Shown in pieces: positions 23,190 to 35,689 of a stretch of 64,000 bases of DNA (the stretch's first letter is position 1; each line of letters begins with the position of its first letter). Origin of the DNA: Beroe forskalii (lineage: Eukaryota; Ctenophora; Nuda; Beroida; Beroidae); assembly GCA_011033025.1 (NCBI GenBank), contig WFMF01000009.1:124001-188000 (forward strand), in the 5' to 3' direction. The position numbers were made by a program, and so were the translations under genes. The notes below the pieces were generated by a model, which saw nothing but the letters and a program-made list of their open reading frames with translations, ran no database searches and was not told where the DNA came from.

Positions 23190-23760
23190 TCGTAATTTGG
23201 CCCAGGAAGGTCGTAGAGACTTCGTTTTAGGCTTAAAAGAAGCGCAATGGCCATGTTTATATACGACTTGTTAATAAACATATGCCCAAAAATGCTCAGG
23301 AACAGAGTTATGGGCGAAAAACTGTTTTTTGGGCACTGCGAGACACTGTGGAAGCGATTTTTGGTTTTCGGCCCAGGAAGGTCGTAGAGACTTCGTTTTA
23401 GGCTTAAAAGAAGCACAATGGCCATGTTTATATACGACTTGTTAATAAACATATGCCCTAAAATGCTCAGGAACAGAGTTATGGGCGAAACACTGTTTTT
23501 GGGCACCCGCAAGCAATTTTTGTATCTCGCCCAAGAGCCTTGAGTAGATATTTCATTGTGTGCTTAAAATACGCGCAATGGGCGTGTGTATTATGTACTA
23601 CTTGTTATCAAAGATATGTCCTAAAATGCTTTAGAACAAAGTTATGTAATTTTAGTTTTCTTCTGAGTACTAGAGGCAATTTTCTGGGCTGTATCTCAGC
23701 CTAGGAAGGTCATTGGAACTTATTAAAATAATGCAATGGCCATGTTTAATACATACTTGT
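23190..23760. repeat. ~170-bp satellite-like units, direct orientation
   Basis: Three to four units in the same orientation as 20595-21100. CCCAGGAAGG starts at 23201 and 23372, a period of 171. The last units are more diverged. Confidence 0.75.
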
Positions 23761-24149
23761 ATGGATTTGATGAAACTGATATGGGGCTCCCTACTAAGGC
23801 AAACACAATTTTCGTATCACAGCTTTGCCCCAAGAAGGGCTTAAAACTTAAAAAGAACCGCAACCGTGTAGACTATTAGGGGCTAATGTAAAGATGATGA
23901 TTGATGATTCATTGAATCAATGAATCATCAATGAATCATTGATGACACCTAGCTCTACGACCTGTATGTGTAGCAATACCTAAAACTTAGTCCATACTGC
24001 TTTGCTGAGCTAGGATTATATAAAATTGCTTCAGCCATGTCTAATGAGTCATGCCCCATGATTGACCAAACATCGGGTTTTTGCCAATAACCTGAGGTCT
24101 ACAATGAAATCTACAAGCCTATTGGGCAGAGATGTAGAAATAGCATTGG

Positions 24150-25125
24150 CCTTGTCTTAAAATGCCCAAAACACCAAAAAATCAGTGTTTCGCCCATAAC
24201 TTTGTTCTGGAGCATTTGAGGACATAATAATTATGTTTATTCACAAGTCGTACAAGTCCAAAATCAAGCTTCTATGACCTTCCTGGGCCGAAAAAAGGTG
24301 CCTTAAAACAGTTTTTCGCCCATAACCTCAGCATTTTAGGGCATATCATTATCAGCGAGCCGTATATAAACAAAGACCATTCCACTTCTTTTAAGTCCAA
24401 AACGAAGTCTCTACGACCTTCATAGGCCAAGATACAAAAATCGCTTCCACAATTTTTTGCGAGTGCCCAAAAAAAAGTTTTTCGCCCATAACTCTGTTCC
24501 TGAGCATTTTAGGGCACATGTTTATTAAAAAGTCCTACATAAACATGGCCATTGCGCTTCTTTTAAGCCTAATTTAACGAAGTCTCTACGACCTTCCTGG
24601 GCCGAGACACAAAATCGCTTCCACAATGTCAAGCAGGTGCCCAAAAAATCATTTTTTCGCCCATAACTCGGTTCCTCACCATTTTGGGGCATATGTTTAT
24701 TAACAAGTCGTATATAAACATGGCCATTGCGCTTCTTTTAAGCCTAAAAAGAAGTTTCTACGACCTTCCTGGGCCGAGATACAAAAATCGCTTCCACAAT
24801 GTCTTGCGGGTGCCAAAAACAGTTTTTCGCCCATAACTCTGTTCCTGAGCATTTTAGGGCATATGTTTATTAACAAGTCGTATATAAACATGGCCATTGC
24901 GCTTCTTTTGAGCCTAAAACGAAGTCTCTACGACCTTCCTGGGCCGAAAACCAAAAATCGCTTCCACAGTGTCTCGCGGTGCCCAAAAAACAGTTTTTCG
25001 CACATAACTCTGTTCCTGAGCATTTTTGGGCATATGTTTATTAACAAGTCGTATATAAACATGGCCATTGCGCTTCTTTTGAGCCTAAAACGAAGTCTCT
25101 ACGACCTTCCTGGGGCAAATTACGA
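24150..25125. repeat. ~170-bp satellite-like units, inverted orientation
   Basis: About six units in reverse orientation (CTACGACCTTCCTGGGCC, GTTTTTCGCCCATAACTC, TATGTTTATTAACAAGTCG) at roughly 170-bp steps. With 23190-23760 they form a long imperfect palindrome around about 23.95 kb. Confidence 0.75.
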
Positions 25126-25602
25126 ATTTTCACTGGTCAGTCGGCTGCGCCTCAACTAAAAATCGATTTTTCGGCACTTTCCCCACCCCGGAAAGTCTCG
25201 GAAAGTTGCTAGATCGATTTTTTGGGCAAAAAACTATAGAAAACAGTCAAAATCGCTTGGTGTAGAATTTGTTCCGATTTTGGGCCATTTTCGGCCAGAT
25301 TTGACTGTACTATAGGGAAACATCAAAATATTGCTAATTCAAACACGATTCGAGTCATTAGGGACCAGTAAAACACATCATTCGTTCCAATGGAGTTGAT
25401 CGATTGACCAATTCCATTTGATTGACCGACGAACGTTACGGGCGCCTAACAAAAGTACCAGATTCATTATGGAACTCACAAACTTATGAAATTATAAAAA
25501 GTTAAAAACTTTACCATGAGCATGCATAAAACTAAATACTTGAGAATTAATAAATTAAATTATTCAAACTATGGCATTTACTACAGTAGGAGTAATATTA
25601 TA

Positions 25603-25989
25603 AGGCGTCTGCATAGACTTAGGTTGATCGAAAATCAGGTTTAATGTAAAAACGCACACAAATGTTGCTACAAATAATATTTTTTCATGAATTGTTTTGC
25701 ATCAGTTAGAAAACGAAATTCCTCAGAAACCAATAGAGCCAGATTTTTGATTTAGGCCTCTAAAACTTTTTTAGCCCATTTGGGCCAAAGATTTGGCAAA
25801 AATATGAGTAAAATGGGCTCTAAATTTTTTGCAGGTCTGAATCAAAAATCCGGTTCCATTTGTTTCTGAAGAATTTAGTTTTCTAACTGATGCATAAAGA
25901 ATTAAGAAGAAAAAATATTCGTAGCAACATTTGTGCGTGTTTTTACATTAAACCTGATTTTCGATCAACCTAAGTCTATGCAGACGCCT
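25603..25989. mobile_element. ~387-bp foldback element
   Basis: The left arm from AGGCGTCTGCATAGACTTAG and right arm ending CTAAGTCTATGCAGACGCCT are inverted repeats of about 165-180 bases enclosing a short middle. Arms include AAAATCAGGTTTAATGTAAA and its complement. No open frame. The arms match closely, so the insertion or homogenisation is fairly recent. Confidence 0.75.
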
Positions 25990-25999
25990 CATGTAGAAC

Positions 26000-27218
26000 A
26001 ATTGCCATGTGATATAAGTTCAACAATGTCGAACACTTCTAGAGTGTGGGGTACTACTATTTGAATTTATTTCAGACACTTTATTTGATCATAAAAACAT
26101 AAGGATAGTGGTATTTAACCATCACCATAGAAAAGGAACGTATAATTGAACATTTAATTCCACCCAGGTGACTTTTCCAACGCATGTTTTAGCGCCGCAC
26201 AGGGGGTCAGGCAACGACAAGATTTAATAAATTTTTAAAATTGAAATTTTCTGTCGTTAACGGACCCTTCTGGTCGACGCGCTGCTCAGTCTCACATTGC
26301 GCTTGCCGTTCCCAGCTCATTCGCTATCCTTCATTTACTAAGCTAGGTGCGTTTATGGAAAATAATTTGATGGGAGTGCATTGTCGGTATGTCTCCCATA
26401 TAAACGGCTCTGAGTGACGTCACAGACCTAAACGTCAATTTTTCTGTATCGTAAACCTATCCATAGCCCTAAAGAAAAACCCTAACCTCAATCCTAACCG
26501 TAACCCTAACAAATCCTGACCCTAATCATGACCCTAACCCTAGTCCTTAAAGCGCTAGGTATGCTTAATTATATTTTTCTGAGAGACATCATTGTCATAG
26601 ATAATGTGGGGCAGGGACCTGGTTCTTTCCAGTTGGGGCTTCACGCACCTCCCCCTCCCGAGTGTGCCAACTGCACTTCCCCATGCAGTTGGTATCATCC
26701 ACACCTTCCACCTGCTGGGTATGCTCTAGTACCACTCACCAGCTAAGTATCATAACTTCACTATCCAACCAATAACGTATATCAACTTTTGATTTTACAT
26801 TATAACCACCCTAGCCCCTTCTTTCTTTATCTATTCTATTCTTTTTATCTCTTTCCTTAATTCATTATAATTCAGGTACACAAGCTGTCCTCAAAAGAAT
26901 TAATACCCCTAGGTACATATTATATTTATATATTGTAACAACGTGGGTGCAGCCCAGTTGTTAGTTCTCACTTTGTACTACAAAACAACCAGTATGGCTT
27001 CCTCCCTCAAACTCTCAAAGGCCACTCAAGAAGCCCTGATAAAATTTTTCTCCTCATACAACTTGTTAAAGTTCAGTTCCCTCAGCACCATCATGAAATA
27101 AATTTTGTATCATTCTGGAATCAGCAGTTACATTGGCGACCCCTGCATTATCAACCCTCTTACTGCTATAAAAATTAGCCCATTATCCAGCTCTCCCATA
27201 TTATATCCAATAAGTAAA
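26000..27218. other. repeat-derived spacer with telomere-like run
   Basis: Contains a GGGGGTCAGGCAACGAC motif near 26203 (dispersed element family) and a degenerate run of CCCTAA-like units at about 26455-26550. From about 26640 to 26760 the sequence resembles the right flank of the 502-bp array near 31005-31075 (CACCTGCTGGGTA and CAGCTAAGT shared). No gene recognised. Confidence 0.4.
26455..26550. repeat. degenerate CCCTAA-like interstitial repeat
   Basis: About ten CCCTAA or near variants in 95 bases, broken by substitutions. It resembles a decayed (TTAGGG)n tract and is too short and diverged to be a telomere. Confidence 0.5.
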
Positions 27219-30200
27219 CTTGACGGTGCTATACCCTGGTACCAGGGGGTGACTGCTGGGGGGCCTACCTCATAAAAAGCTCTCGCAATTTAAACACCCC
27301 GAAAGCTGAGGTAGGTATTGGACTGAAGATGCCTGCACACCACTCATCTTGGTGTGACTCACTTGGATCCTGCTGCTCTCCACATTGGATTACCGAAAGG
27401 GATCATGTTGGTGTTCAAGTACGGAGTTGGAGAAAAGTCTTGCAGATTGATGTCTTGAAGAAAGATTTCTTTTTAATTCAAAAATGTTTTAACCCTGATT
27501 TTCAGGAGAAGCATCTCTCAAGATGAAGTATTGGATCAGGATGCATGCCACTTCTCATTAATTTTATTAATGTGCAACGTAAAAGGACACAAATAACCCG
27601 GATCCATCCACCGGTCCTCTACTTCTCTTCACTAAGTGTTTTGCTTAATTTCTTGATGCTTGGAGTACAAACAAAGACCAAAGAGCAAGTTTCAGTTTCA
27701 TTCAGGCAGGTGGTCACTGCACTTGACGGTGCTATACCCTGGTACCAGGGGGTGACTGCTGGGGGGCCTACCTCATAAAAAGCTCTCGCAATTTAAACAC
27801 CCCGAAAGCTGAGGTAGGTATTGGACTGAAGATGCCTGCACACCACTCATCTTGGTGTGACTCACTTGGATCCTGCTGCTCTCCACATTGGATTACCGAA
27901 AGGGATCATGTTGGTGTTCAAGTACGGAGTTGGAGAAAAAGTCTTGCAGATTAATGTATTGAAGAAAGATTTCTTTTAATTCAAAATGTTTTAACCCTGA
28001 TTTTCAGGAGAAGCATCTCTCAAGATGAAGTATTGGATCAGGATGCATGCCACTTCTCATTAATTTTATTAATGTGCAACGTAAAAGGACACAAATAACC
28101 GGATCCATCCACCGGTCCTCTACTTCTCTTCACTAAGTGTTTTGCTTAATTTCTTGATGCTTGGGTACAAACAAAGACCAAAGAGCAAGTTTCAGTTTCA
28201 TTCAGGCAGGTGGTCACTGCACTTGACGGTGCTATACCCTGGTACCAGGGGGTGACTGCTGGGGGGCCTACCTCATAAAAAGCTCTCGCAATTTAAACAC
28301 CCCGAAAGCTGAGGTAGGTATTGGACTGAAGATGCCTGCACACCACTCATCTTGGTGTGACTCACTTGGATCCTGCTGCTCTCCACATTGGATTACCGAA
28401 AGGGATCATGTTGGTGTTCAAGTACGGAGTTGGAGAAAAGTCTTGCAGATTGATGTCTTGAAGAAAGATTTCTTTTTAATTCAAAAATGTTTTAACCCTG
28501 ATTTTCAGGAGAAGCATCTCTCAAGATGAAGTATTGGATCAGGATGCATGCCACTTCTCATTAATTTTATTAATGTGCAACGTAAAAGGACACAAATAAC
28601 CCGGATCCATCCACCGGTCCTCTACTTCTCTTCACTAAGTGTTTTGCTTAATTTCTTGATGCTTGGAGTACAAACAAAGACCAAAGAGCAAGTTTCAGTT
28701 TCATTCAGGCAGGTGGTCACTGCACTTGACGGTGCTATACCCTGGTACCAGGGGGTGACTGCTGGGGGGCCTACCTCATAAAAAGCTCTCGCAATTTAAA
28801 CACCCCGAAAGCTGAGGTAGGTATTGGACTGAAGATGCCTGCACACCACTCATCTTGGTGTGACTCACTTGGATCCTGCTGCTCTCCACATTGGATTACC
28901 GAAAGGGATCATGTTGGTGTTCAAGTACGGAGTTGGAGAAAAGTCTTGCAGATTGATGTCTTGAAGAAAGATTTCTTTTAATTCAAAAATGTTTTAACCC
29001 TGATTTTCAGGAGAAGCATCTCTCAAGATGAAGTATTGGATCAGGATGCATGCCACTTCTCATTAATTTTATTAATATTGCAACGTAAAGGACACAAATA
29101 ACCCGGATCCATCCACCGGTCCTCTACTTCTCTTCACTAAGTGTTTTGCTTAATTTCTTGATGCTTGGAGTACAAACAAAGAGCAAGTTTCAGTTTCATT
29201 CAGGCAGGTGGTCACTGCACTTGACGGTGCTATACCCTGGTACCAGGAGGTGACTGCTGGGGGCCTACCTCATAAAAAGCTCTCGCAATTTAAACACCCC
29301 AGCTGAGGTAGGTATTGGACTGAAGATGCCTGCACACCACTCATCTTGGTGTGACTCACTTGGATCCTGCTGCTCTCCACATTGGATTACCGAAAGGGAT
29401 CATGTTGGTGTTCAAGTACGGAGTTGGAGAAAAGTCTTGCAGATTGATGTCTTGAAGAAAGATTTCTTTTTAATTCAAAAAATGTTTTAACCCTGATTTT
29501 CAGGAGAAGCATCTCTCAAGATGAAGTATTGGATCAGGATGCATGCCACTTCTCATTAATTTTATTAATGTGCAACGTAAAGGACACAAATAACCCGGAT
29601 CCATCCACCGGTCCTCTACTTCTCTTCACTAAGTGTATTGCTTAATTTCTTGATGCTTGGAGTACAAACAAAGACCAAACAGCAAATTTCAGTTTCATTC
29701 AGGCAGGTGGTCACTGCACTTGACGGTGCTATACCCTGGTACCAGGGGTGACTGCTGGGGGGCCTACCTCATAAAAAGCTCTCACAATTTAAACACCCCG
29801 AAAGCTGAGGTAGGTATTGGACTGAAGATGCCTGCACACCACTCAATCACTCATCTTGGTGTGACTCACTTGGATCCTGCTGCTCTCCACATTGGATTAC
29901 CTCAAGGGATCATGTTGGTGTTCAAGTACGGAGTTGGAGAAAAGTCTTGCAGATTGATGTCTTGAAGAAAGATTTCTTTTAATTCAAAAAATGTTTTAAC
30001 CCTGATTTTCAGGAGAAGCATCTCTCAAGATGAAGTATTGGATCAGGATGCATGCCACTTCTCATTAATTTTATTAATGTGCAACGTAAAGGACACAAAT
30101 AACCCGGATCCATCCACCGGTCCTCTACTTCTCTTCACTAAGTGTTTTGCTTAATTTCTTGATGCTTGGGTACAAACAAAGACCAAAGAGCAAGTTTCAG

Positions 30201-30983
30201 TTTCATTCAGGCAGGTGGTCACTGCACTTGACGGTGCTATACCCTGGTACCAGGGGTGACTGCTGGGGGCCTACCTCATAAAAAGCTCTCGCAATTTAAA
30301 CACCCAGCTGAGGTAGGTATTGGACTGAAGATGCCTGCACACCACTCATCTTGGTGTGACTCACTTGGATCCTGCTGCTCTCCACATTGGATTACCGAAA
30401 GGGATCATGTTGGTGTTCAAAGTACGGAGTTGGAGAAAAGTCTTGCAGATTGATGTCTTGAAGAAAGATTTCTTTTAATTCAAAAATGTTTTAACCCTGA
30501 TTTTCAGGAGAAGCATCTCTCAAGATGAAGTATTGGATCAGGATGCATGCCACTTCTCATTAATTTTATTAATATTGCAGCGTAAAAGGACACAAATAAC
30601 CCGGATCCATCACGGTCTCTACTTCTCTTCACTAAGTGTTTTGCTTAATTTCTTGATGCTTGGGTACAAACAAGACCAAAGAGCAAGTTTCAGTTTCATT
30701 CAGGCAGGTTGTCACTGCACTTGACGATGCTATACCCTGGTACCAGGAGGTGACTGCTGGGGGCCTACCTCATAAAAAGCTCTCGCAATTTAAACACCCC
30801 CAAAGCTGAGGTAGGTATTGGACTGAAGATGCCTGCACACCACTCATCTTGGTGTGACTCACTTGGATCCTGCTGCTCTCCACATTGGATTACCGAAAGG
30901 GATCATGTTGGTGTTCAAGTACGGAGTTGGAGAAAAGTCTTGCAGATTGATGTCTTGAAGAAAGATTTCTTTTTAATTCAAAA
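27219..30983. repeat. 502-bp tandem array, about 7.5 near-identical copies
   Basis: Units start at CTTGACGGTGCTATACCCTG near 27219, 27722, 28222, 28725, 29220, 29719, 30228 and 30720; the last is partial. Each starts with a GGTACC-centred palindrome (CCCTGGTACCAGGG) and contains TTAATTTTATTAAT and ACCCGGATCCATCCACCGGT. Copies differ by few changes, mostly one- to few-base indels. Short open frames recur (starting MPAHHSSWCDSLGSCC), but indels break them in some copies and no domain is seen, so they are not called genes. No tRNA, 5S or snRNA was recognised inside. Confidence 0.9.
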
Positions 30984-31313
30984 ACATTTTATTTCGTTAT
31001 ATCTCCCACTTTCATCACCCTCACCTGCTGGGTACTCCGTACTTCAAACCAGCTAAGTCTCATTACCTCACCACTTCCGTCAAGCAACAAATTTCTGTGC
31101 ATCTAGACCCATAGAAATAAATACTATAAACTGCAGCCCATTTTGAAAGGATGTCCCCTCTCAATAAATCTGATTTAGCAACATTACTATGATTAATGAA
31201 CAATAATACAACACCAAAAACATCACCAAAACTAACAATCAGTTCCCTCTCTTCTTTTCCAGGTAGTACCCCATAGCTGGGCTTTGCCCATTGATCCCAG
31301 CATAACTCCAATT
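30984..31313. other. flank of the 502-bp array, no gene recognised
   Basis: Partly similar to 26640-26760 on the other side of the array. Otherwise AT-rich with no supported feature. Confidence 0.4.
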
Positions 31314-32570
31314 AATGGGAATATTATTTACACAGTCTGGTTGGGTCAGACCTCCCTGTGGCTCAGTCAGACGAAGGGAGGTGGTACATAGCCACCTCCG
31401 GCTGATCTCCGACTTAATCTGCAGGCAAGCACTGACTTGTTTCTCAGTCTGTTTGAAGCCACCGGGTGTTGGTAGCTTACTGGTCCAGTGAGGTCCTGGA
31501 CGGGTAAGCTACTCTCAGCCCAGGATATCTCCGGCAGTCGGGTGGCCTAAAAAACCACCCAGGAGTTCACACCCTTCGCCTAGTGTATGTACACTAGGCG
31601 AAGGGTGTGAACTCCTGGGTGGTACGCGTGCCATTTTTCAAGTACCTGTCCATCTTTGATGGCCTATAGGACCAATTTCCGCGCTTTTCCGCGGTATTTG
31701 ATCGATTGGACGTGGTTGGCAAGAGGCTAAAGTGTAAGGGGGTGAAAATTTTGGGAAGAGAAGTGTTGGAGATCAAAAGTTATAGACATGGCAAATTGAC
31801 CAACTTCGGTGACCTAAAAATCATGTCAAATGTTGTCATTTTGGAAAATAAAGCACACTGTGAAAATCTACAGCCTTAACCCAACTAGAATAACCGCACT
31901 TCAAGGGTATCAACTGATATTAACACAGTGTGGAGTGTCGCTGAACAGGAGGCACTTTCCAAATTGACGCGCATCGCAAAATCTGCCTAGTGCCGCGCAT
32001 CGCGAAATTGGCCTATTGTGTGTACTAGGGATAGTCTCCATGCTCAGCATGGCTGCCACTGGCCTGGTTGATTAAACCGACTGTGGCCGTTTTACTAAGA
32101 CGAAGACTAAGTCATAGATAATGCAATGAAGGCTCCCGTTTATATGGGAGACTCACCACATTGTTTGACGTCGTCAGACTCATTATTTGAAATTTTAAAT
32201 TTATTTGCGAGTTTCATGGGAATATTATTTACACAGTCTGGTTGGGTCAGACCTCCCTGTGGCTCAGTCAGACGAAAGGAGGTGGTACATAGCCACCTCC
32301 GGCTGATCTCCGACTTAATCTGCAGGCAAGCATTGACTTGCTTTGCAGTCTGTTTGAAGCCAGGGGCGTTGGTAGCCTACTGGTCCAGTGAGGTCCTGGA
32401 CGGGTGGGCTACTCTCAGCCCAGGATATCTCCGGCAGTCGGGTGGCCTAAAAAACCACCCAGGAGTTCACACCCTTCGCCTAGTGTACTAGGGATAGTCT
32501 CCATGCTCAGCATGGCTGCCACCGGCCTGGTTGATTAAACCGACTGTGGCCATTTTACTAAGACTACTTT
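31314..32570. repeat. duplicated ~275-bp element and ~75-bp tail
   Basis: The block from TGGGAATATTATTTACACAG to TTCACACCCTTCGCCTAGTG occurs at 31314-31588 and 32215-32489 with few differences. A second block, AGGGATAGTCTCCATGCTCA through GCCTGGTTGATTAAACCGAC, occurs at 32026-32100 and 32490-32565. The ~275-bp block is rich in short hairpins (GGGAGGTGGTACATAGCCACCTCC). This could be a non-coding mobile element; family unknown. Confidence 0.65.
31554..31623. repeat. perfect palindrome with 34-base arms
   Basis: ACCACCCAGGAGTTCACACC plus CTTCGCCTAGTGTA is followed, after two spacer bases, by its exact reverse complement. The arm equals the right end of the ~275-bp block, so two ends stand head to head. 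Confidence 0.85.
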
Positions 32571-32639
32571 GCGAGTTTCATAAGCCCGCATAGGTGTGTG
32601 TACGCGCACGGCGCTTCCCTGTTCTGAGGAACCGCGCAA

Positions 32640-33020
32640 TTTGCGAGTCGCGGCGCGCGCGCGAGGGGGTCAGGCAACGCCTGACAACCCAACCCAGGGG
32701 CGTCACGAAACGAGCAAGGATGAAGGAACTAGTGAACTACTAGCAAGCTAGCTATAATACCACGCAGGTAAACCTAGGGATCTAGATAGAGTTCACTGCA
32801 CCTAACCAGGTGCTTACGCGCGCGCAGAACAGGGCGCTGGTTCCCCTAACCAGGGGCGACGCGCACTCCGTGCGCGCAACCAGGGTCCTGGTTAGGGCAA
32901 GGCGCTGGTTAGGGCAAAGATAGAGTTGCCCTTACCAGATCTAGATCCCTAGTTTACGCGCGCGCAGCGTAGTTCCTTGCTCTTTTCCCCAGCGAACACT
33001 GTGCACTCGTTGGGGTGCGC
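32640..33020. repeat. GC-rich foldback region
   Basis: Inverted arms include GAGCAAGGATGAAGGAACT with CTAGGGATCTAGATAGA on the left (about 32710-32791) and CTAGATCCCTAG then AGTTCCTTGCTC on the right (about 32940-32982). Between them CTGGTTAGGG and its complement recur with GCGCGCGC runs. GGGGGTCAGGCAACGCCTGAC at about 32655 belongs to the dispersed inverted-repeat family. Confidence 0.5.
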
Positions 33021-34700
33021 GGCGTACATGAAAATGTCATTCTAGAGGCTCCCACTGAATCATGAATTTTTGATATACCAAGCTCATCTGATAGAGGAGA
33101 TCGTGCTGATTCCGACAAGCTAAGTCTTTTCGCTGTAGTTCATTCCTAGCATGAGATATTTGGATTTGAAAATGAACCCACGTGACACCTCTCCTCCCAT
33201 GAATTGGTCACGTGACACTACCTCACCTGACACCCACGTGACGACACTCATTCAATTAATTTGTTACTCCGCGCGCGCCCCCTAATTAGATACTCGCGTC
33301 TGATCACATTCGTATTCACTTCCCACTGAGCTGTTATGCGGATATTCAATCTAATTAAGTGCCTGTCCCACATCCACTTCGGAGAGTGAGTGTTGTTTGT
33401 TTAATATCAGCGTGTTGGGGTATAGTAATGCAATGAAAGGGTCTAATTGCATCATGTCACTGATCTTCCCCTATATATCTGTGTGTGCGATGATGTAATA
33501 TCGAATATGTACATGTAGGTAAATAAGCGAATGAGATGTTGCGTCATTATCATAGCGTAAAGTGTCACGTCGATGAGATTAAACCGTGTTAGTTTCGTGT
33601 GTGACTATTAAGCTGTGATGTTATACACGCACATACAATCAATGTACCATCCCGCAAGCTTCTCGTCCGAGAAAATAGCTCCTATTTTAGTTCGGTTGAA
33701 AAAACGAGATACGAAATTTCTAAAATAATTCTTCAAATACGGTCAATAATAATATTTAATAACATAATATTAATATCAATCTCTTAATCATGTTCATAAT
33801 GATACTCTAAATACCGTCACGTTAAAATAGAATTGTAAAAGCGAACTATCAGCTGTCAGCAGTCATAAAAATAAGTATACATTTAAAATGATGAATTAAA
33901 ATATAATGATGCGTATCACTATAAGTGTGCAATTTTGTCAATTAAATAGATAATTAGCACTTATTTAATTTTAATCACAAATAAAAACGTATAAGGTACT
34001 AAAACGATAGCGATCAGTCTTCTGTTTTTCTCTTTTTTGATCTCATTGGGTCCCTTTTCCTCTCTTCTGAAACAATGACCATGTGTCCAGACTTTCCGGT
34101 GTCGCTGGCACACTTCCGTTTGGCCTCTGTCATGAGTGCGACTGCCCTCTCGACTGCTTGCTGGTGACAAGGGTAAGCAGTTTCCAAAGGCTTCTCAGAA
34201 ATCTGTCAAACTGCTCAGGCACAAGTTGTTGTGATCTTCCCGGATTATCATGGGAATAGTCACAGCAGCCCATTGCTCTTCAGCTGCAAAAAGTTCAGAT
34301 TTGAAATTAAATACATATTCCGAGATTATTCTGAATTTATTCACGGCATTATATTGGCAGATGGGTAGCTTTTAGTGATGCTGGAATGAAGATTCTGATA
34401 AGCGCACAATCACCGCTCAGTACCTATTGCGATCATCTCCGTTCATTTTAAGGAAATCTTGCGTCCATTAATTGCTTTCATTTGCAAAATTTTTTGAAAA
34501 AATTTCCTTATTTTTGCGCTCAATTGCATTTGCACATCAATTTTTATTTAGTTCTTAGTATTATTCGTTACTTATCGCAACTTACCACAGTTAGTTTTGA
34601 AGCAAAGTCGAACCGTTCGTAAGACTTAAAGGACTTCTCCCTTCGGACTCTGTCATTGTCAGCCACCTCTGTGTTGTACACTGGGAGCTCGAATATGCTC
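33021..34700. other. no firm gene; possible coding remnants near 33970-34290
   Basis: 33021-33960 shows nothing recognisable. On the minus strand, about 34290-33970 contains a short open frame rich in basic residues (ends SKKRKTED) and a preceding one (EEQWAAVTIPMIIR). These look protein-like and may belong to the 34701-35661 locus, but I could not connect them with confidence. Confidence 0.3.
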
Positions 34701-35661
34701 TTAGCATACACGTTGATGTAGGGCTTGCAGAAAACTCTGGGCTTCCCTGTTCTCCTGAAGGGTCGGTTCATCCCCCTTCTGCTCGTGCCTCACAATTTCC
34801 TTGCAGAGATCTACTCCTTTAGCTCTCACTGCCGGATCCGGATCAGCTGCATCGTAATGATTATATGAATTTCTTACGACAAAATGGAAGGCAGAAAATA
34901 GAAAGGTAGGTACCTAAATTGAAAAATATTCATTTTTGGCGCCTTAAAGCGCGATTGGTTACGAAAATCGGCCCTGAATCGGCGATTTCCATAAGTAGGA
35001 TTTGGTCTCAGCGCCGATCAGCGCTGATCGATGCCGATCGGCGCCGATGGAAAATACCATTTTTCTATCGGTGGTCGTCGGCGCCGATCGGTAATTGTCG
35101 CCGATCGGCGCCGATCAGCGCATAACGGCCCCGGACGGGGCCGATCGTGCCGAGTCGGCGATTTTGCAATGTGGTCATTGCCCAAAAGTTAAGGTTTGGG
35201 TTAGGGTTGGGGAACGGACATCCTATACCTACCTATACCTACCTTAAACTTTAAAACAAGCAAGTTATTTATATCAGTATATGCTTACCTAGGCTAGCTA
35301 CGATCACTGCTTCTGGGTGACCGAAGTAGCTGTTGTTCTCGATCTTCTTCATAACAGCCTTCCTTGCTTTCGGGCTGAGCTGTACCTCAGCATTCAACTT
35401 CAGAGACTCAACAACATGTCCGGGCCCATCTTCGATTAAAGGCTTCATCTTTATCCTCGCATGCAACTGAAACAAAAGGTACCAAATTAAATTCTTACGA
35501 CATTTAAAATGAAGAACTGCAGCTCTATGACTATATATAGGTTTATAGGCAAAGTTTGAACCTCGATTCCGAACTAGTGGGTGGAACTCAAGATGCTTGT
35601 CTCTGGGGTTTGGTGCCCATTCAGGATCTTCTTCATCAGATGAGCTGTGTGAATCACCAAC
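34701..35661 (-). CDS. unrecognised protein, two 3' exons (possibly a decayed copy)
   Basis: Exon 35661-35289 follows TTTCTCAG and ends at G/GTAAGC. Exon 34846-34701 joins it in phase and ends in TAA. Visible features: an acidic start (DSHSSSDEEDPEWAPN), KMKPLIEDGPGHVVESLKLN, then KKIENNSYFGHPEAVIVASL joined to DPDPAVRAKGVDLC. A second protein-like open frame overlaps the last exon (34771-34568), so the true 3' structure is unsettled. The pattern of a HPE motif, short helix and D-x-D-P-x-V-R recalls uncharacterised multicopy proteins of invertebrates, but I cannot name a family. No start exon was identified; it could even be downstream coding of the finger gene above it. Confidence 0.4.
34975..35165. 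repeat. GCCGATCGGCGCCGAT short palindromic repeats
   Basis: GCCGATC / GATCGGC units and GATCAGCGC variants occur more than ten times in an intron of the preceding gene model. No coding content. Confidence 0.6.
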
Positions 35662-35689
35662 CTGAGAAAGAAAGTTATTGACTGAATTA

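Larger units (their letters stand above)
18338..25449. mobile_element. composite element bounded by inverted repeats
   Basis: The left end (from TAAGGCGCCCGTTCGACGGT at about 18338) and right end (to CGAACGTTACGGGCGCCTA at about 25449) are inverted copies of one ~80-base terminal sequence with short GATCGATC palindromes. Two more copies in left orientation stand at about 20322 and 22909. Inside are two ~2-kb direct copies of [Gag fossil + terminal repeat + ~170-bp units], then the ~170-bp units in inverted orientation. No transposase was recognised, so this looks like a non-autonomous foldback family that accumulated internal satellites and caught a retroelement fragment. Confidence 0.55.

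Noticed and set aside
26455-26550. Telomere or chromosome end
   Set aside because: The CCCTAA-like run is short, degenerate and flanked by ordinary sequence on both sides.
27329-28781. Recurring open frames of 65 and 77 residues in the 502-bp units
   Set aside because: They repeat because the unit repeats, are broken by indels in other copies and match no domain.
27219-30983. tRNA, 5S or spliced-leader cluster in the 502-bp array
   Set aside because: No B-box, cloverleaf, Sm site or 5S core could be found by eye.
33961-34170. Minus-strand 69-residue frame as an independent gene
   Set aside because: It lacks a convincing start, and a neighbouring frame with a basic end is more protein-like; kept only as a possible remnant.
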